Positions 17,428 to 26,561 of a stretch of DNA of 64,000 nt are shown here, piece after piece; the stretch's first letter is position 1; the number at the start of each line of letters is the position of its first letter. The stretch spans positions 124,001-188,000 of the forward strand of contig NZ_NFUT01000001.1 of NCBI RefSeq assembly GCF_002127215.1. The letters run 5' to 3'. This stretch comes from Hydrogenophaga sp. IBVHS2. Its GTDB lineage: Bacteria > Pseudomonadota > Gammaproteobacteria > Burkholderiales > Burkholderiaceae_C. The translations under genes were made by a program, and so were the position numbers. The notes under the pieces were generated by a model. The model did no database searches and was not told the origin of the DNA. It worked only from the letters and a program-made list of their open reading frames with translations.

Positions 17428-17898
17428 TCAGACCAGCAGGACGGTGGCGGCCACGACGAGCACGCCCAGCACCAGGTTGATGGCCACCCAGGTCCGGATG
17501 GACGCCAGCGCCGCCGCGCCGGCCGTGCCCTCGCCGGCGGTCACGGCCCGGGACAGGCGCTTGAACAGGGCAAACCGGATGTGGCCGAAGATGGCCATCA
17601 TCAGCACGCCCAGCACCACCATCACGGTCCAGCCCAGCGGCATGTTGAACGGCAGCCCGGCCTGCACCGTTTCCTTGGCCACGCGGCCGATCATCCAGAC
17701 CCCGCTGGCCAGGGTCACCAGCACCGCCACCGACACCAGCCGGAAGAAACGCTGCAGCGTGTCGTGCATCAGGCGCAGGCGCAGCGGGGCATCGAGCGCC
17801 TGCGCCGCCGGACGCAGGCAAAGATGGGCAAAGGCCATGCCGCCGATCCAGACGATGATGGACAGGACGTGCAGCAGCTTGAGGGTGGCGTAGAGCAT
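17428..17898 (-). CDS. CopD-domain integral membrane protein
   Basis: A 156-residue protein with four predicted membrane segments: LLHVLSIIVWIGGMAFAHL, VSVAVLVTLASGVWMI, MPLGWTVMVVLGVLMMAIFGHI and WVAINLVLGVLVVAATVLLV. The opening LLHVLSIIVWIGGM with its His-Trp pattern is the CopD/DUF2269 signature, found in copper-uptake proteins and in uncharacterised haem-like membrane proteins. No copper-resistance genes adjoin it, so the metal link is unproven. Confidence 0.82.
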   Translation of the reverse strand: MLYATLKLLHVLSIIVWIGGMAFAHLCLRPAAQALDAPLRLRLMHDTLQRFFRLVSVAVLVTLASGVWMIGRVAKETVQAGLPFNMPLGWTVMVVLGVLMMAIFGHIRFALFKRLSRAVTAGEGTAGAAALASIRTWVAINLVLGVLVVAATVLLV

Positions 17899-17979
17899 GG
17901 GGAACAGGCCGTGGGTTGAGGATGCGGGGATGGAGGCGGGCGCTGCGCATTGGTTCCGCGCCGCCCCGACCGGGGTGAC

Positions 17980-20214
17980 TCAGACGTCGGTGGTGACCCC
18001 GCCGCTGCGGCGCTGCAGCCGGTAGGGCGGCAGGCCCTGCAGCATGCGCCGGCCGTAGCTCTGGCGCAACAGCCGGGCATCGTAGCAAACGACCACCGCC
18101 TCGTCGGTCTCGCTGCGCAAGGCCCTGCCGGTCCACTGCAGCAGCCGGGCGCCGGTGGCCGGCACCACCAGCTCGCTGAACGGGTCGCGGCCCTGGCTGC
18201 GCAGCCAGTCGGCCCGGGCCTGCCCCACCGGATCGGCCGGCGAGGCGAACGGCAGCTTGGTGATGAACACCCACTCGCACAGCTCGCCGGGCAGGTCCAG
18301 GCCCTCGCCGAAGGACTGCAGGCCGAACAGGATGGAGGCCTCGCCGTCGGCCACCCGCTGCGCATGGCGGCGCAGCAGGGCGGTGCGCGAGGCATCCCCC
18401 TGCACCAGCACCGCGTCACGCAGGTCGCGGTGCTCGCCGCGCTCCAGCAGCAGCCGGGCCTGGGCCATCTGGGCCCGCGAGGTGAACAGCACCAGCGCAC
18501 CCCGGCGCACCTGCTGCAGGTCGGTCATCAGGGCTTCGAGCATCTCGCGGGTGTAGGCGTCCACGTCCTTGGGATCGGCACGGGTCTGCACCACCACCAG
18601 CCGGCCCTGGCGGGCATGGTCGAACGGGCTCTGCACCTGGCAGGTGGCCACCGCGTCGTCCCAGGCCAGGCCGGACTCGTGCAGGAAATGCTCGAAGCCG
18701 CCGCAGGTGGTGAGCGAGGCCGAGGTCACCACCGCACCGCGCACATGGCGCCACAGGTGACTGCGCAGCAGATGGCCCGGCTGCAGCGGGCAGGCATGGG
18801 CGGTGAGCGTGACCAGCCCGTGCTGCACCCCGGCTTCCAGCCACTTGGCCAAGGGGGGCTGACCGTCGGCGGCGGTCTGCAGCCACAGGTCGGCGGTTTC
18901 CTGCGCATGCTGCAGGCGCGGGGCAAAGCCCCCGATGCGGCTGTAGAGCTGGGCGCAGCGGGAGGCCTCGGACGGCTCCTCGCGCGCCAGGGCCTTGAGC
19001 TGGGTGGCCAGCGATTCCGCCACCTTCAGCAAGGCGGTGGCGTGCGCGGCGATGGTGCCCACCACTTCGTCCCAGCCTTCGGGCAGCACGCCGCCCTCGA
19101 ACCGGTCGACCGCCGCTGGCGCATCGGGACGGCGCTCGCCCCAGCCCGGCATGCCGCCCACCCGGACCATGGCCAGCCGGGCCAGTTCGCCCATGGCGGC
19201 CTTGAGCTCACGGGCGCGCACCGCCACGTCGTCGGCGGGGTGGTGCGAGATGGCGCTGGCCACTTCGTCGAAGGCGCGGGGCAGGCGGTCGAGCCAGCTG
19301 GTGCGCATGAGGTCGACCTGGGCCGTGAACTGGCCCTGCGCGATCGACCCCAGGTGGTGCGCTTCGTCGAGCACCAGGTAGCAGTCCTGCGGGGCCGGCA
19401 GGGCGTGCAGCCCCAGGGTGGAGAGCAGCAGGTCGTGGTTGACCACGATCACCTGGGCCTGGGCCAGCCGCTGGCGCGCCTGGTAGTAGCTGCAGCTGTT
19501 GTAGGCCGGGCAGTGGCGGGCGGTGCAGGTGTGGCGCTCCGCCGCCACCGGGCCCCACAGGCCGGGTTCGGGCGGGTCGTCCAGCCGGTCGCGGTCGCCG
19601 TCCCAGTCGCCCTGGTCGAGCGCCTGGCTCCACTGCTGGTACTGGCGACCCCGCTCCTGCCAGGTGTCGGCGGTGGCCTGCGACAGGCCGTCTTCGGTGC
19701 CGAACAGGTCGGCATGGGCCGGGTCGCCCCCACCGAGCTGGTCGAGCTTGAGTCGGCACACATAACGACCCCGGCCCTTGGCCAGCGCAAAGGCGAACGG
19801 CTGCGGCAGCAGACCGGCCAGGGCCGGCAGGTCCTTGTGGATGAGCTGCTCCTGCAGCGCCACGGTGGCGGTGGAGATCACCACCCGACGCCCCTGGGCC
19901 AGGGCCAGCGGGATGACGGTGGCGGCATAGGCGGCCGACTTGCCCACGCCAGTCCCGGCCTGCACCACGGCGATGCCCCGGTCGGGCAGGGCCGCGTCAC
20001 CGCTGATGGACTCGTCCCCCAGCCGCACGCCCGAGAGCGTGCTGGCGATGAAGGCCGCCATCTGCCGCTGACCATCCCGCGGCCGAAAGCCGCTGGCACG
20101 CGAGACCACATGGTCGAAGGCGGCCAGCGCCAGGGCTTCGCGGGCCAGCGGGCCTTCCACGGAAACGGCGGGAGCGTCGGACGCGGCGGATCGGGTGGAA
20201 GGGTGGTCGGTCAT
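17980..20214 (-). CDS. dinG: DinG-family ATP-dependent DNA helicase
   Basis: A 744-residue superfamily-2, XPD-like 5'-3' helicase that resolves D-loops and R-loops. Walker A is AGTGVGKS (86-93) and the DEAH box is at 283-286. Four Cys (153, 230, 235, 241; YVCRL and HTCTARHCPAYNSC) are placed to hold a 4Fe-4S cluster. The C-terminal motifs VLFTSRAQM, FGLQSFGEGLDLPG and QWTGRALRSE complete the helicase. It starts 25 bp after the BCCT gene stop on the same strand. Confidence 0.95.
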   Translation of the reverse strand: MTDHPSTRSAASDAPAVSVEGPLAREALALAAFDHVVSRASGFRPRDGQRQMAAFIASTLSGVRLGDESISGDAALPDRGIAVVQAGTGVGKSAAYAATVIPLALAQGRRVVISTATVALQEQLIHKDLPALAGLLPQPFAFALAKGRGRYVCRLKLDQLGGGDPAHADLFGTEDGLSQATADTWQERGRQYQQWSQALDQGDWDGDRDRLDDPPEPGLWGPVAAERHTCTARHCPAYNSCSYYQARQRLAQAQVIVVNHDLLLSTLGLHALPAPQDCYLVLDEAHHLGSIAQGQFTAQVDLMRTSWLDRLPRAFDEVASAISHHPADDVAVRARELKAAMGELARLAMVRVGGMPGWGERRPDAPAAVDRFEGGVLPEGWDEVVGTIAAHATALLKVAESLATQLKALAREEPSEASRCAQLYSRIGGFAPRLQHAQETADLWLQTAADGQPPLAKWLEAGVQHGLVTLTAHACPLQPGHLLRSHLWRHVRGAVVTSASLTTCGGFEHFLHESGLAWDDAVATCQVQSPFDHARQGRLVVVQTRADPKDVDAYTREMLEALMTDLQQVRRGALVLFTSRAQMAQARLLLERGEHRDLRDAVLVQGDASRTALLRRHAQRVADGEASILFGLQSFGEGLDLPGELCEWVFITKLPFASPADPVGQARADWLRSQGRDPFSELVVPATGARLLQWTGRALRSETDEAVVVCYDARLLRQSYGRRMLQGLPPYRLQRRSGGVTTDV

Positions 20215-20239
20215 GCAGGCCGGATTGTCCCAGACCGCC

Positions 20240-21766
20240 TCAGGCGGCCGGCCGGTCCAGCTGCTCGCGCAGGCGCCTTCGCAGGATCTGCTCGCGGCGC
20301 GCCTCGGCGGCGCCGTCCTCCTGCACGGCGCGCCACAGCGCGACCGCCATCAGCACCACCACACCGGCAAATGGCAGGGCGAACACGATGGTGGCGGTCT
20401 GCACGGCCTTCACGCCGCCGGTCAGCAGCAGCGCCACCGCGATGCCCGCCACCAGCAGACCCCAGACCACCTTGACCCGCGCCGACGGATCGGCCTGGCC
20501 GCCCGTGCTCATGGTGCCCAGCACCAGCACCGCCGAGTCGCCGGAGGTCACGAAGAACACCAGCACCAGCACGGTCGCCACAGCGGCCATCAGCGTGCCG
20601 GCCGGCAAGGCATCGAACAGGGCGAACAGGGCACCGGCCACATCGGCCTGCACCGCCTCGGCCATGGGGACGCCCTGCAGGATCTCCAGGTGCAGGGCCG
20701 TGCCGCCGAACACCGAGAACCACACGAAGGCCGCCAGCGTGGGCACCAGCACCGTGCCCAGCACGAACTCGCGGATGGTGCGGCCGCGCGAGATGCGGGC
20801 GATGAACAGGCCCACGAACGGCGACCAGCTCAGCCACCAGGCCCAGTAGAAGACGGTCCAGCCGCCCACCCAGCCGCTGTCGCGGAACGGCGTCATGCGC
20901 AGGCTCATGCGCACCAGTTCGCTGGCATAGCTGCCCAGCGTGGTGGTGAAGGTGTCGATGATGGCCACGGTGGGCCCGAGCACGAACACCGCCAGTGCCA
21001 GCAGGCCCGCCATGACCAGATTGGCGCTGGAGAGCCACTTGATGCCGCGCCCCAGCCCGGACAGCGCGGACGCCAGGAACAGCGCCGTGGTCACCGCAAC
21101 GATGACCACCTGCGCCGTGGTGCTCACCGGCACGCCGGCCACCGCCGCCAGACCGCTGTTGATCTGCAGGGCGCCCATGCCCAGCGAGGCCGAGACGCCG
21201 AAGGCGGTGGCGATCACCGCCAGCACGTTGGCCGCCGGCGCCAGCCGCCGCAGCGGCGCCCAGGGCAGGGAGGCCACGGCGGTGCTGACCAGCGCTGCCC
21301 CGCCCCGGCGGAACTGGAAGAAGGCCATCGCCAGTGCGACCACGCTGTACACCGCCCACGGGTGCAGCCCCCAGTGGAAGAAGCTGTAGCGCATGGCGGC
21401 GTTGGCCGCCTCGGGCGTGCCGGCGGTGAGGCCCGGCGGGGGGGCCAGGTAGTGCGAGACCGGCTCCGCCACCCCCCAGAACACCAGGCCGATGCCCATG
21501 CCGGCGGCAAACAGCATGGCGAACCAGGCACCCACCGAGAACTCGGGCTCGTCGTCGTCCTGCCCGAGCCTGAGGTGTCCGTAGCGGCCGAAGGCCAGTG
21601 CCAGCGCCACCACCACCAGGCCCAGCACCACCCACAGATAGAGCCAGCCGAAGTCGCGGGTGATGTGGGCCAGGGCGGTGTCGAACACCGCCCCCAGCGA
21701 GGCCGGGGCCAGGACGCCCCACAGGACGATGGCCAGGATCAGACCGGCCGAAATGAAGAGTTGCAT
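20240..21766 (-). CDS. BCCT-family betaine/carnitine/choline transporter
   Basis: A 508-residue, 12-segment inner-membrane carrier. The BCCT signatures are present: GMGIGLVFWGVAEPVSHY in the fourth segment region and the Trp-rich YWAWWLSWSPFVGLFIARIS in the eighth, followed by RGRTIREF. Members import compatible solutes with Na+ or H+. The N- and C-terminal tails are short, so osmosensing by a long C-terminal tail (as in BetP) is not evident. The ATG at 21766 has a GGGAGGT site; longer starts lack one. Confidence 0.94.
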   Translation of the reverse strand: MQLFISAGLILAIVLWGVLAPASLGAVFDTALAHITRDFGWLYLWVVLGLVVVALALAFGRYGHLRLGQDDDEPEFSVGAWFAMLFAAGMGIGLVFWGVAEPVSHYLAPPPGLTAGTPEAANAAMRYSFFHWGLHPWAVYSVVALAMAFFQFRRGGAALVSTAVASLPWAPLRRLAPAANVLAVIATAFGVSASLGMGALQINSGLAAVAGVPVSTTAQVVIVAVTTALFLASALSGLGRGIKWLSSANLVMAGLLALAVFVLGPTVAIIDTFTTTLGSYASELVRMSLRMTPFRDSGWVGGWTVFYWAWWLSWSPFVGLFIARISRGRTIREFVLGTVLVPTLAAFVWFSVFGGTALHLEILQGVPMAEAVQADVAGALFALFDALPAGTLMAAVATVLVLVFFVTSGDSAVLVLGTMSTGGQADPSARVKVVWGLLVAGIAVALLLTGGVKAVQTATIVFALPFAGVVVLMAVALWRAVQEDGAAEARREQILRRRLREQLDRPAA

Positions 21767-22150
21767 GCAGACCTCCCGTGGCGCCGGACGGACCATGGGC
21801 CCCGACCACGCAGCGGCTCGGCGGCGTGGCGGGCCCGGCACAGGCCGGCGTTGGTTGTGGACGTGGCGGGTCGGGTGGCCCGATGTGCAGCATGGGGGCC
21901 CTGCGTTCCGCGCGGGTCGGGGCAGGGGCTGTCAGCAAGGGCCGGCATCGCGGTGCGCCAGGGCACCGGCCGGATGACCGCCGGGAAAGGGTTCAAGGGA
22001 ACAAGCCATTGTCGGCCCGATCCATGCCGATGCCGGGGCCAATCCCGGCCCGGGCCAGGGGCCCAAATCCCTGCCCTGGCCGGGCTGCCGGTCGGTCCGC
22101 GCGACTATGCTGTCACCTGCGCCACCCAGGCGTGTCAATCTTCATCGGAC
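21767..22150. other. Divergent intergenic region between BCCT and CaCA transporter genes
   Basis: 384 bp with no credible gene. It must hold both divergent promoters; no clear -35/-10 pair stands out. The only structure I see is an imperfect GC hairpin: GCCCGGGCCAGGG (22048-22060) pairing with CCCTGGCCGGGC (22074-22085) with one bulged base, 66 bp before the antiporter ATG. Without a T-run it is not a typical terminator. Confidence 0.5.
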
Positions 22151-23224
22151 ATGAACATCCTGCTGTTTCTTGCTGGTCTCGTCGGTCTCATCGCCGGGGC
22201 CGAACTGCTGGTGCGCGGTGCCTCCAGGCTGGCGCTGTCGTTCGGCATCTCGCCGCTGGTGGTGGGTCTGACCATCGTGGCCTTCGGCACCAGTTCGCCC
22301 GAGGTGGCGGTGTCGGTGGGTGCCGCACTGGATGGCCAGACCGATCTGGCGCTGGGCAACGTGGTGGGCAGCAACATCTTCAACGTGCTGTTCATCCTTG
22401 GCGTTTCCGCACTGATCACGCCGCTGGTGGTGAACATCCAGCTCATCCGCCAGGAGGTGCCGATCATGATCGGGGCCTCGATCATCCTGCTGCTGGTCTG
22501 CCTCGATGGGCGCATCGGTTTCATGGACGGGCTGCTGCTGTGCGGCCTGATGGTGGCTTACACCGCCTTCCTGATCGTGCAGTCGCGGCGCGAGAGCCAG
22601 GCCGCCCGGGACGAATACGCGGCCGAGGTGCAGCCCGCCGCCAGCGGTGCCTGGGACGCCAGGCTGCCGGTGCAGCTGCTGCTGATCGCCGTGGGCCTGG
22701 GCCTGCTGGTGCTGGGTTCGGAAGCCCTGGTGACCGCCTCGATCGCCTTTGCCAAGGCCCTGGGCGTGAGCGACCTGGTGATCGGCCTGACCATCGTGGC
22801 GGCCGGCACCTCCATGCCCGAGGTGGCCACCTCCATCATGGCGGCCATCAAGGGCGAGCGCGACATCGCGGTGGGCAATGTGGTGGGCAGCAACACCTTC
22901 AACATCCTGGGCTGCCTGGGCATCGCGTCGGTGGTCAGCCCTGCCGGGCTGGGCGTTCCGTCGTCCCTGCTGGCGCTGGACATGTGGGTCATGCTGGCCA
23001 CCGCGCTGGCCTGCCTGCCGGTGTTCCTGACCGGACGCGAGATCGCCCGCTGGGAAGGCGCGGTGTTCCTCGCCTATTACGCGGCCTACGTGGCCTGGCT
23101 GATCCTGGCCGCGCAGCAGCATGCCGCGCTGGGCGCCTTCTCGGCCGTGCTCATGGGCTTCGTCGCGCCCCTGACGGTGGTCACGCTGGTGGCGGTGATG
23201 ATCCGCCGAGGGCAGGCGCGGTGA
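22151..23224 (+). CDS. Calcium/sodium antiporter, YrbG-type (CaCA family)
   Basis: A 357-residue inner-membrane exchanger made of two inverted repeats, each with the alpha-repeat signature: GTSSPEVAVSV...GNVVGSNIFN (first half) and GTSMPEVATSI...GNVVGSNTFN (second half). The two acidic Glu in the PEV motifs are the ion-binding residues. It exports Ca2+ or similar ions against Na+/H+. Its stop overlaps the GTG start of the SulP gene by four bases, so they form an operon. Confidence 0.95.
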   Translation: MNILLFLAGLVGLIAGAELLVRGASRLALSFGISPLVVGLTIVAFGTSSPEVAVSVGAALDGQTDLALGNVVGSNIFNVLFILGVSALITPLVVNIQLIRQEVPIMIGASIILLLVCLDGRIGFMDGLLLCGLMVAYTAFLIVQSRRESQAARDEYAAEVQPAASGAWDARLPVQLLLIAVGLGLLVLGSEALVTASIAFAKALGVSDLVIGLTIVAAGTSMPEVATSIMAAIKGERDIAVGNVVGSNTFNILGCLGIASVVSPAGLGVPSSLLALDMWVMLATALACLPVFLTGREIARWEGAVFLAYYAAYVAWLILAAQQHAALGAFSAVLMGFVAPLTVVTLVAVMIRRGQAR

Positions 23225-24903
23225 GCTCCACCGGACGCTGGCGCCGGGCCCTGCCCTTCCTGAACTGGCCACGTCCTGACCGCGCGCTGCTGCGGGGCGA
23301 ACTGCTGGCTGGCCTCACGGTGGGTCTGATGATCGTGCCGCAGGGCGTGGCCTATGCCGCCCTGGCCGGCATGCCGCTGGTGGCCGGGATCTATGCCTCG
23401 CTGCTGCCGGCCCTGGCGGCGGTGCTGTTCGGCGCATCGCCCCGGCTGTCGGTGGGGCCGACCGCCCTGACCAGCCTGCTGGTGGCGGCTTCGCTGGCCC
23501 CGCTGGCATCGGCCGGCAGTGCGCAGTGGGTGATGCTGGCGGCGTGGCTGGCCCTGCTGTGCGGCGCGCTGCAGGTGGTGCTGGGCCTGGTGCGGTTCGG
23601 CTGGCTGCTCAATCTGGTGAACTCGCCGGTGCTCATGGCGTTCACCCAGGCGGCGGCGCTGCTGATCGTGGCCTCCCAGGTGCCGCCGCTGCTGGGGTGG
23701 TCGTCCTGGCATGGCCTGCTGGCCGACCTTCAGGCCACGCGATGGCATGCGCCCTCGGTGGCCTTCGGCCTGGGCAGCGTGGCATTGCTGTGGCTGGCCC
23801 GGCGCTGGCGCCCGACCTTTCCGGTGGTGCTGCTGGTGGTGGTGGCCAGCGCCGGCATCAGCCGGTTCACCGGCTTCGAGGCCTCCGGCGGGGCGGTGGT
23901 GGGCAGCCTGCCCGAGGGCCTGCCGGCGCTGGTGTGGCCGGGCTGGCCGGGCTGGTCGGCGCTGGGGCAGCTGGTGCTGCCGGTGCTGGTGATCACGCTG
24001 GTGAGCTTTCTGGAGACCGCCTCCAGTGCCCAGGTGGACAGCGCCGGTCGCAACACCCGCTGGGACCAGGACCAGGACCTGATCGGCCAGGGTCTGGCCA
24101 AGCTGGTGGCGGGTTTCAGCGGCGCCTTTCCCACCAGCTCCTCCTTCTCGCGCTCGGCACTCAACCTGTACGCCGGTGCCCGCACCGGCTGGGCCACGGT
24201 GGTGTCGGTGGCGGTGGTGGGGCTGGCCCTGCTGCTGTTCACGCCGGTGCTGCACCATGTGCCGCGCCCGGTGCTGGCCGCCATCGTGCTGGTGGCCATC
24301 GTGGGTCTGATCCGGCCGGTGTCCTTCGTGCGGCTGTGGCGGCTGTCGCGGGTCGAGGCGCTGATTGCCGGCACCACGCTGCTGGTCACGCTGGCGGCAG
24401 CTCCGGCCCTGTACTGGGGCGTGCTGGCGGGCGTGCTGATGTCGCTCAGCCACTTCCTGTACCTGCGGCTGCATCCGCGCATCATCGAAGTCGGCCTGCA
24501 CCCGGACGGCAGCCTGCGCGACCGCCACCTGTGGCAGCTGCCGGCCCTGGCGCCGCACCTGTATGCCCTGCGCATGGATGCCGCGCTCGACTTCGCCACC
24601 GCCGCGGGCTTCGAGCGCACCGTGGCCGAGCACCTGGAGGCGCATCCCGACACCCGCCATGTGATGTGGATCGCCCACCCGGTGAACTGGACCGACGTGA
24701 CCGGTGCCGAGGCCTTCGGCCGGTTGCGGCACGCGCTGGCGCAACGCGGCATCACGCTGCATCTGGTGGGCATCAAGCTGCCGGTGGAACAGCTGCTGCG
24801 CGCCGCCGGCCACCTGGACGACGGACAGGGCCTGCGCACCTACCGCACCGAGGCGGAGGCGCTGCAGGCCCTGCCGGGTCTGGACGGGCCGAAGCCCGAC
24901 TGA
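23221..24903 (+). CDS. SulP-family anion transporter with STAS domain
   Basis: A 560-residue transporter starting at a GTG that overlaps the antiporter stop (GTGA). The SulP signature VGLMIVPQGVAYAALAGMPLVAGIYASLLPAL (in parts) opens the membrane domain. Typical later motifs are FLETASSAQVDSAGRNTRWDQDQDLIGQGLAKL and GAFPTSSSFSRSALN, and a C-terminal STAS domain occupies about residues 430-545 (LYALRMDAALDFATAAGFE). Family substrates include sulfate, bicarbonate and C4-dicarboxylates; which one applies here is not visible. Confidence 0.94.
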   Translation: MSSTGRWRRALPFLNWPRPDRALLRGELLAGLTVGLMIVPQGVAYAALAGMPLVAGIYASLLPALAAVLFGASPRLSVGPTALTSLLVAASLAPLASAGSAQWVMLAAWLALLCGALQVVLGLVRFGWLLNLVNSPVLMAFTQAAALLIVASQVPPLLGWSSWHGLLADLQATRWHAPSVAFGLGSVALLWLARRWRPTFPVVLLVVVASAGISRFTGFEASGGAVVGSLPEGLPALVWPGWPGWSALGQLVLPVLVITLVSFLETASSAQVDSAGRNTRWDQDQDLIGQGLAKLVAGFSGAFPTSSSFSRSALNLYAGARTGWATVVSVAVVGLALLLFTPVLHHVPRPVLAAIVLVAIVGLIRPVSFVRLWRLSRVEALIAGTTLLVTLAAAPALYWGVLAGVLMSLSHFLYLRLHPRIIEVGLHPDGSLRDRHLWQLPALAPHLYALRMDAALDFATAAGFERTVAEHLEAHPDTRHVMWIAHPVNWTDVTGAEAFGRLRHALAQRGITLHLVGIKLPVEQLLRAAGHLDDGQGLRTYRTEAEALQALPGLDGPKPD

Positions 24904-24911
24904 GGCGAACC

Positions 24912-25736
24912 TCAGAAGAAGGCCATGGTGCGCACCTCGATGCTCTCGCGCTTGGGTGCACCGGGGGGCGTGGTGGGATCCTCGAACGCGGTGTGCCCCA
25001 TGAAGCGGGCGCGGCCGTCGGTCTCGGAGTCGTAGGTCTTGAGCAGCAGCGCCTGGTGGGCCTCCATGCGCGGGAAATAGAGCCAGCGGTGCCGCGGCGA
25101 ATGCCGCATCACGTAGATCTCGCCGGTGCGTTCGCGGTACTTGAGGTCCATGCGCAGCATGTCGGCGTCATCGTGGGTGCGGGCGTCGCACATGGCCAGC
25201 GGCAGTTCCTCGACCCGCTCGCGCAGCGGCTTCCACACATTGAAGAAGGCCACCCGGCGCTGCAGCAGGGCGTCGGCCTCATCGGGCAGGATGTCCCGCA
25301 CCCGCTGCGGGCCGCTGTGGACGGTGTAGTCGCTGTGCACCAGCAGCACGGCCGGGCGCTGCACCGTGGTCTGGGCCTTCAGGTCCGCCGGCAGCCGCTT
25401 GCGGATGGTGTGATCGAACACCACCACGCGGCGCGCGCCGGTGTGGCGCTTCACGAAGTCGATGACCTGGTCATAGAAGCGGGACTTGATGGCAGCGTCG
25501 TCGTCGAACTGCTGGAACTCGGCGCCGAAGTCGTGCAGCTCGAAGCCTTCGCGGTCGGCGGAGAGCTGGTGGACCTCGGGCCAGCCGTCATGGATGTCCA
25601 CCTCCTTCAGGTCGGTCCCGGGCGGATTGAGCTCCACACCGGGATCGGGCTCGTAGAAGTAGTAATCGGGCGGCCGGCCGTTGTCGACCGTGTAGTTGAG
25701 CGTGGCGCGGACGGAACGTGTGGGGGTCATGGGCAT
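24912..25736 (-). CDS. CmcJ/NvfI-family oxygenase-like protein
   Basis: About 274 residues starting MPMTPTRSVRATLNYTVDNGRPPDYYFYEPD. The pattern matches the CmcJ/AsaB/NvfI family: an N-terminal RATLNYTVDNG strand, then FDHTIRKR, VHSDYTVHSGPQRV, FFNVWKPL and the closing APKRESIEVRTMAFF. Fungal and actinobacterial relatives are non-haem Fe/2-oxoglutarate-type hydroxylases or methoxylases in secondary metabolism. The His in FDHTIR and HSDYT could be ligands (inference). It lies 29 bp after a GST gene on the same strand, so the two are probably one operon. Confidence 0.8.
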   Translation of the reverse strand: MPMTPTRSVRATLNYTVDNGRPPDYYFYEPDPGVELNPPGTDLKEVDIHDGWPEVHQLSADREGFELHDFGAEFQQFDDDAAIKSRFYDQVIDFVKRHTGARRVVVFDHTIRKRLPADLKAQTTVQRPAVLLVHSDYTVHSGPQRVRDILPDEADALLQRRVAFFNVWKPLRERVEELPLAMCDARTHDDADMLRMDLKYRERTGEIYVMRHSPRHRWLYFPRMEAHQALLLKTYDSETDGRARFMGHTAFEDPTTPPGAPKRESIEVRTMAFF

Positions 25737-25765
25737 CAAGGCACGGCGGTCGGTGCGGTCGGGGA

Positions 25766-26422
25766 TCAGGCGGCCTGCTTCTGGACGCGCTGGGTGGTGA
25801 AGCCTTCGCCGACCCAGGTCTTGTCCCAGCTCGGCAGGCGCTCGACGCTCTCGAACAGCCAGCGGCGCAGGTGCGGGTGCGGGTCCAGCGGCAGACGCTG
25901 CCAGCCATGCAGGTGCATGGGCGAGGCCAGCGCGATGTCGGCGATGGTGGGCTTGTCGGTGACGATCCACTGGCGGCCGTTCAGGCGGGCATCGAGGATG
26001 CCGGCGAGCTTGTGGAACTGGGCGTCCTGGGCCGCCAGCACGGCCGGGTCGGCAGCACCGCCAAGCAGCGGCTTCACACAGTTCTCGACCAGGTACACAT
26101 AGCAGCTCGGGAACCAGCTGGACGATTCCCACAGCAGCCAGCGGTTGATGTCGGCACGGGTCTTGAGGTCGGTCGGGTAGGCCGAGCTGACACCGTTCTT
26201 GTCGGCGGCGTATTGCAGGATGGCGTTGGACTCCCACAGCACCAGATCGCCGTCGACCATGGCGGGAATGGACTGGTTGGGGTTGATGGCGGTGTACGCG
26301 TCGCTCTTCTGTTCGCCCTTGAAATAGTCCACAAGGTGGAGCTCGTAGGGCGCCCCCATCAGGTCCAGGCCTGCGAGCACCTTGCGACAATTGACCGTGA
26401 TCGGGTCGGCGTAGATCTTCAT
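25766..26422 (-). CDS. Glutathione S-transferase family protein
   Basis: A 218-residue cytosolic GST: thioredoxin-fold N-terminal domain (MKIYADPITVNCRKVLAGLDLMGAPYE, NPNQSIPAMVDGDLVLWESNAILQYA with the cis-Pro and ES glutathione site) and an all-helical C-terminal domain containing the N-capping box region VTDKPTIADIALASPM. It is divergent from a LysR gene and followed by the CmcJ-like gene, so it may conjugate or isomerise a compound handled by that oxygenase (inference). Confidence 0.92.
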   Translation of the reverse strand: MKIYADPITVNCRKVLAGLDLMGAPYELHLVDYFKGEQKSDAYTAINPNQSIPAMVDGDLVLWESNAILQYAADKNGVSSAYPTDLKTRADINRWLLWESSSWFPSCYVYLVENCVKPLLGGAADPAVLAAQDAQFHKLAGILDARLNGRQWIVTDKPTIADIALASPMHLHGWQRLPLDPHPHLRRWLFESVERLPSWDKTWVGEGFTTQRVQKQAA

Positions 26423-26561
26423 GCTGTTGGTCTCCGTAGGTTGGTCGGCTGTCCGGGCGGTCTGTGCCGCCGATGGGGGAGTCTAGGGATGGACACCCCG
26501 GGGAGCATCTGCTCGAATGCGAACGTTTTGTGTCCGATCCGGAAACAATCTCCGCCGCCCC

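Noticed and set aside
17950..20475. 841-codon plus-strand frame opposite dinG
   Set aside because: Shadow of dinG, whose helicase motifs and cluster Cys are complete on the minus strand.
22048..22085. Hairpin upstream of the antiporter as riboswitch or terminator
   Set aside because: It is a simple bulged GC stem with no T-run and no match to a riboswitch fold that I can see.
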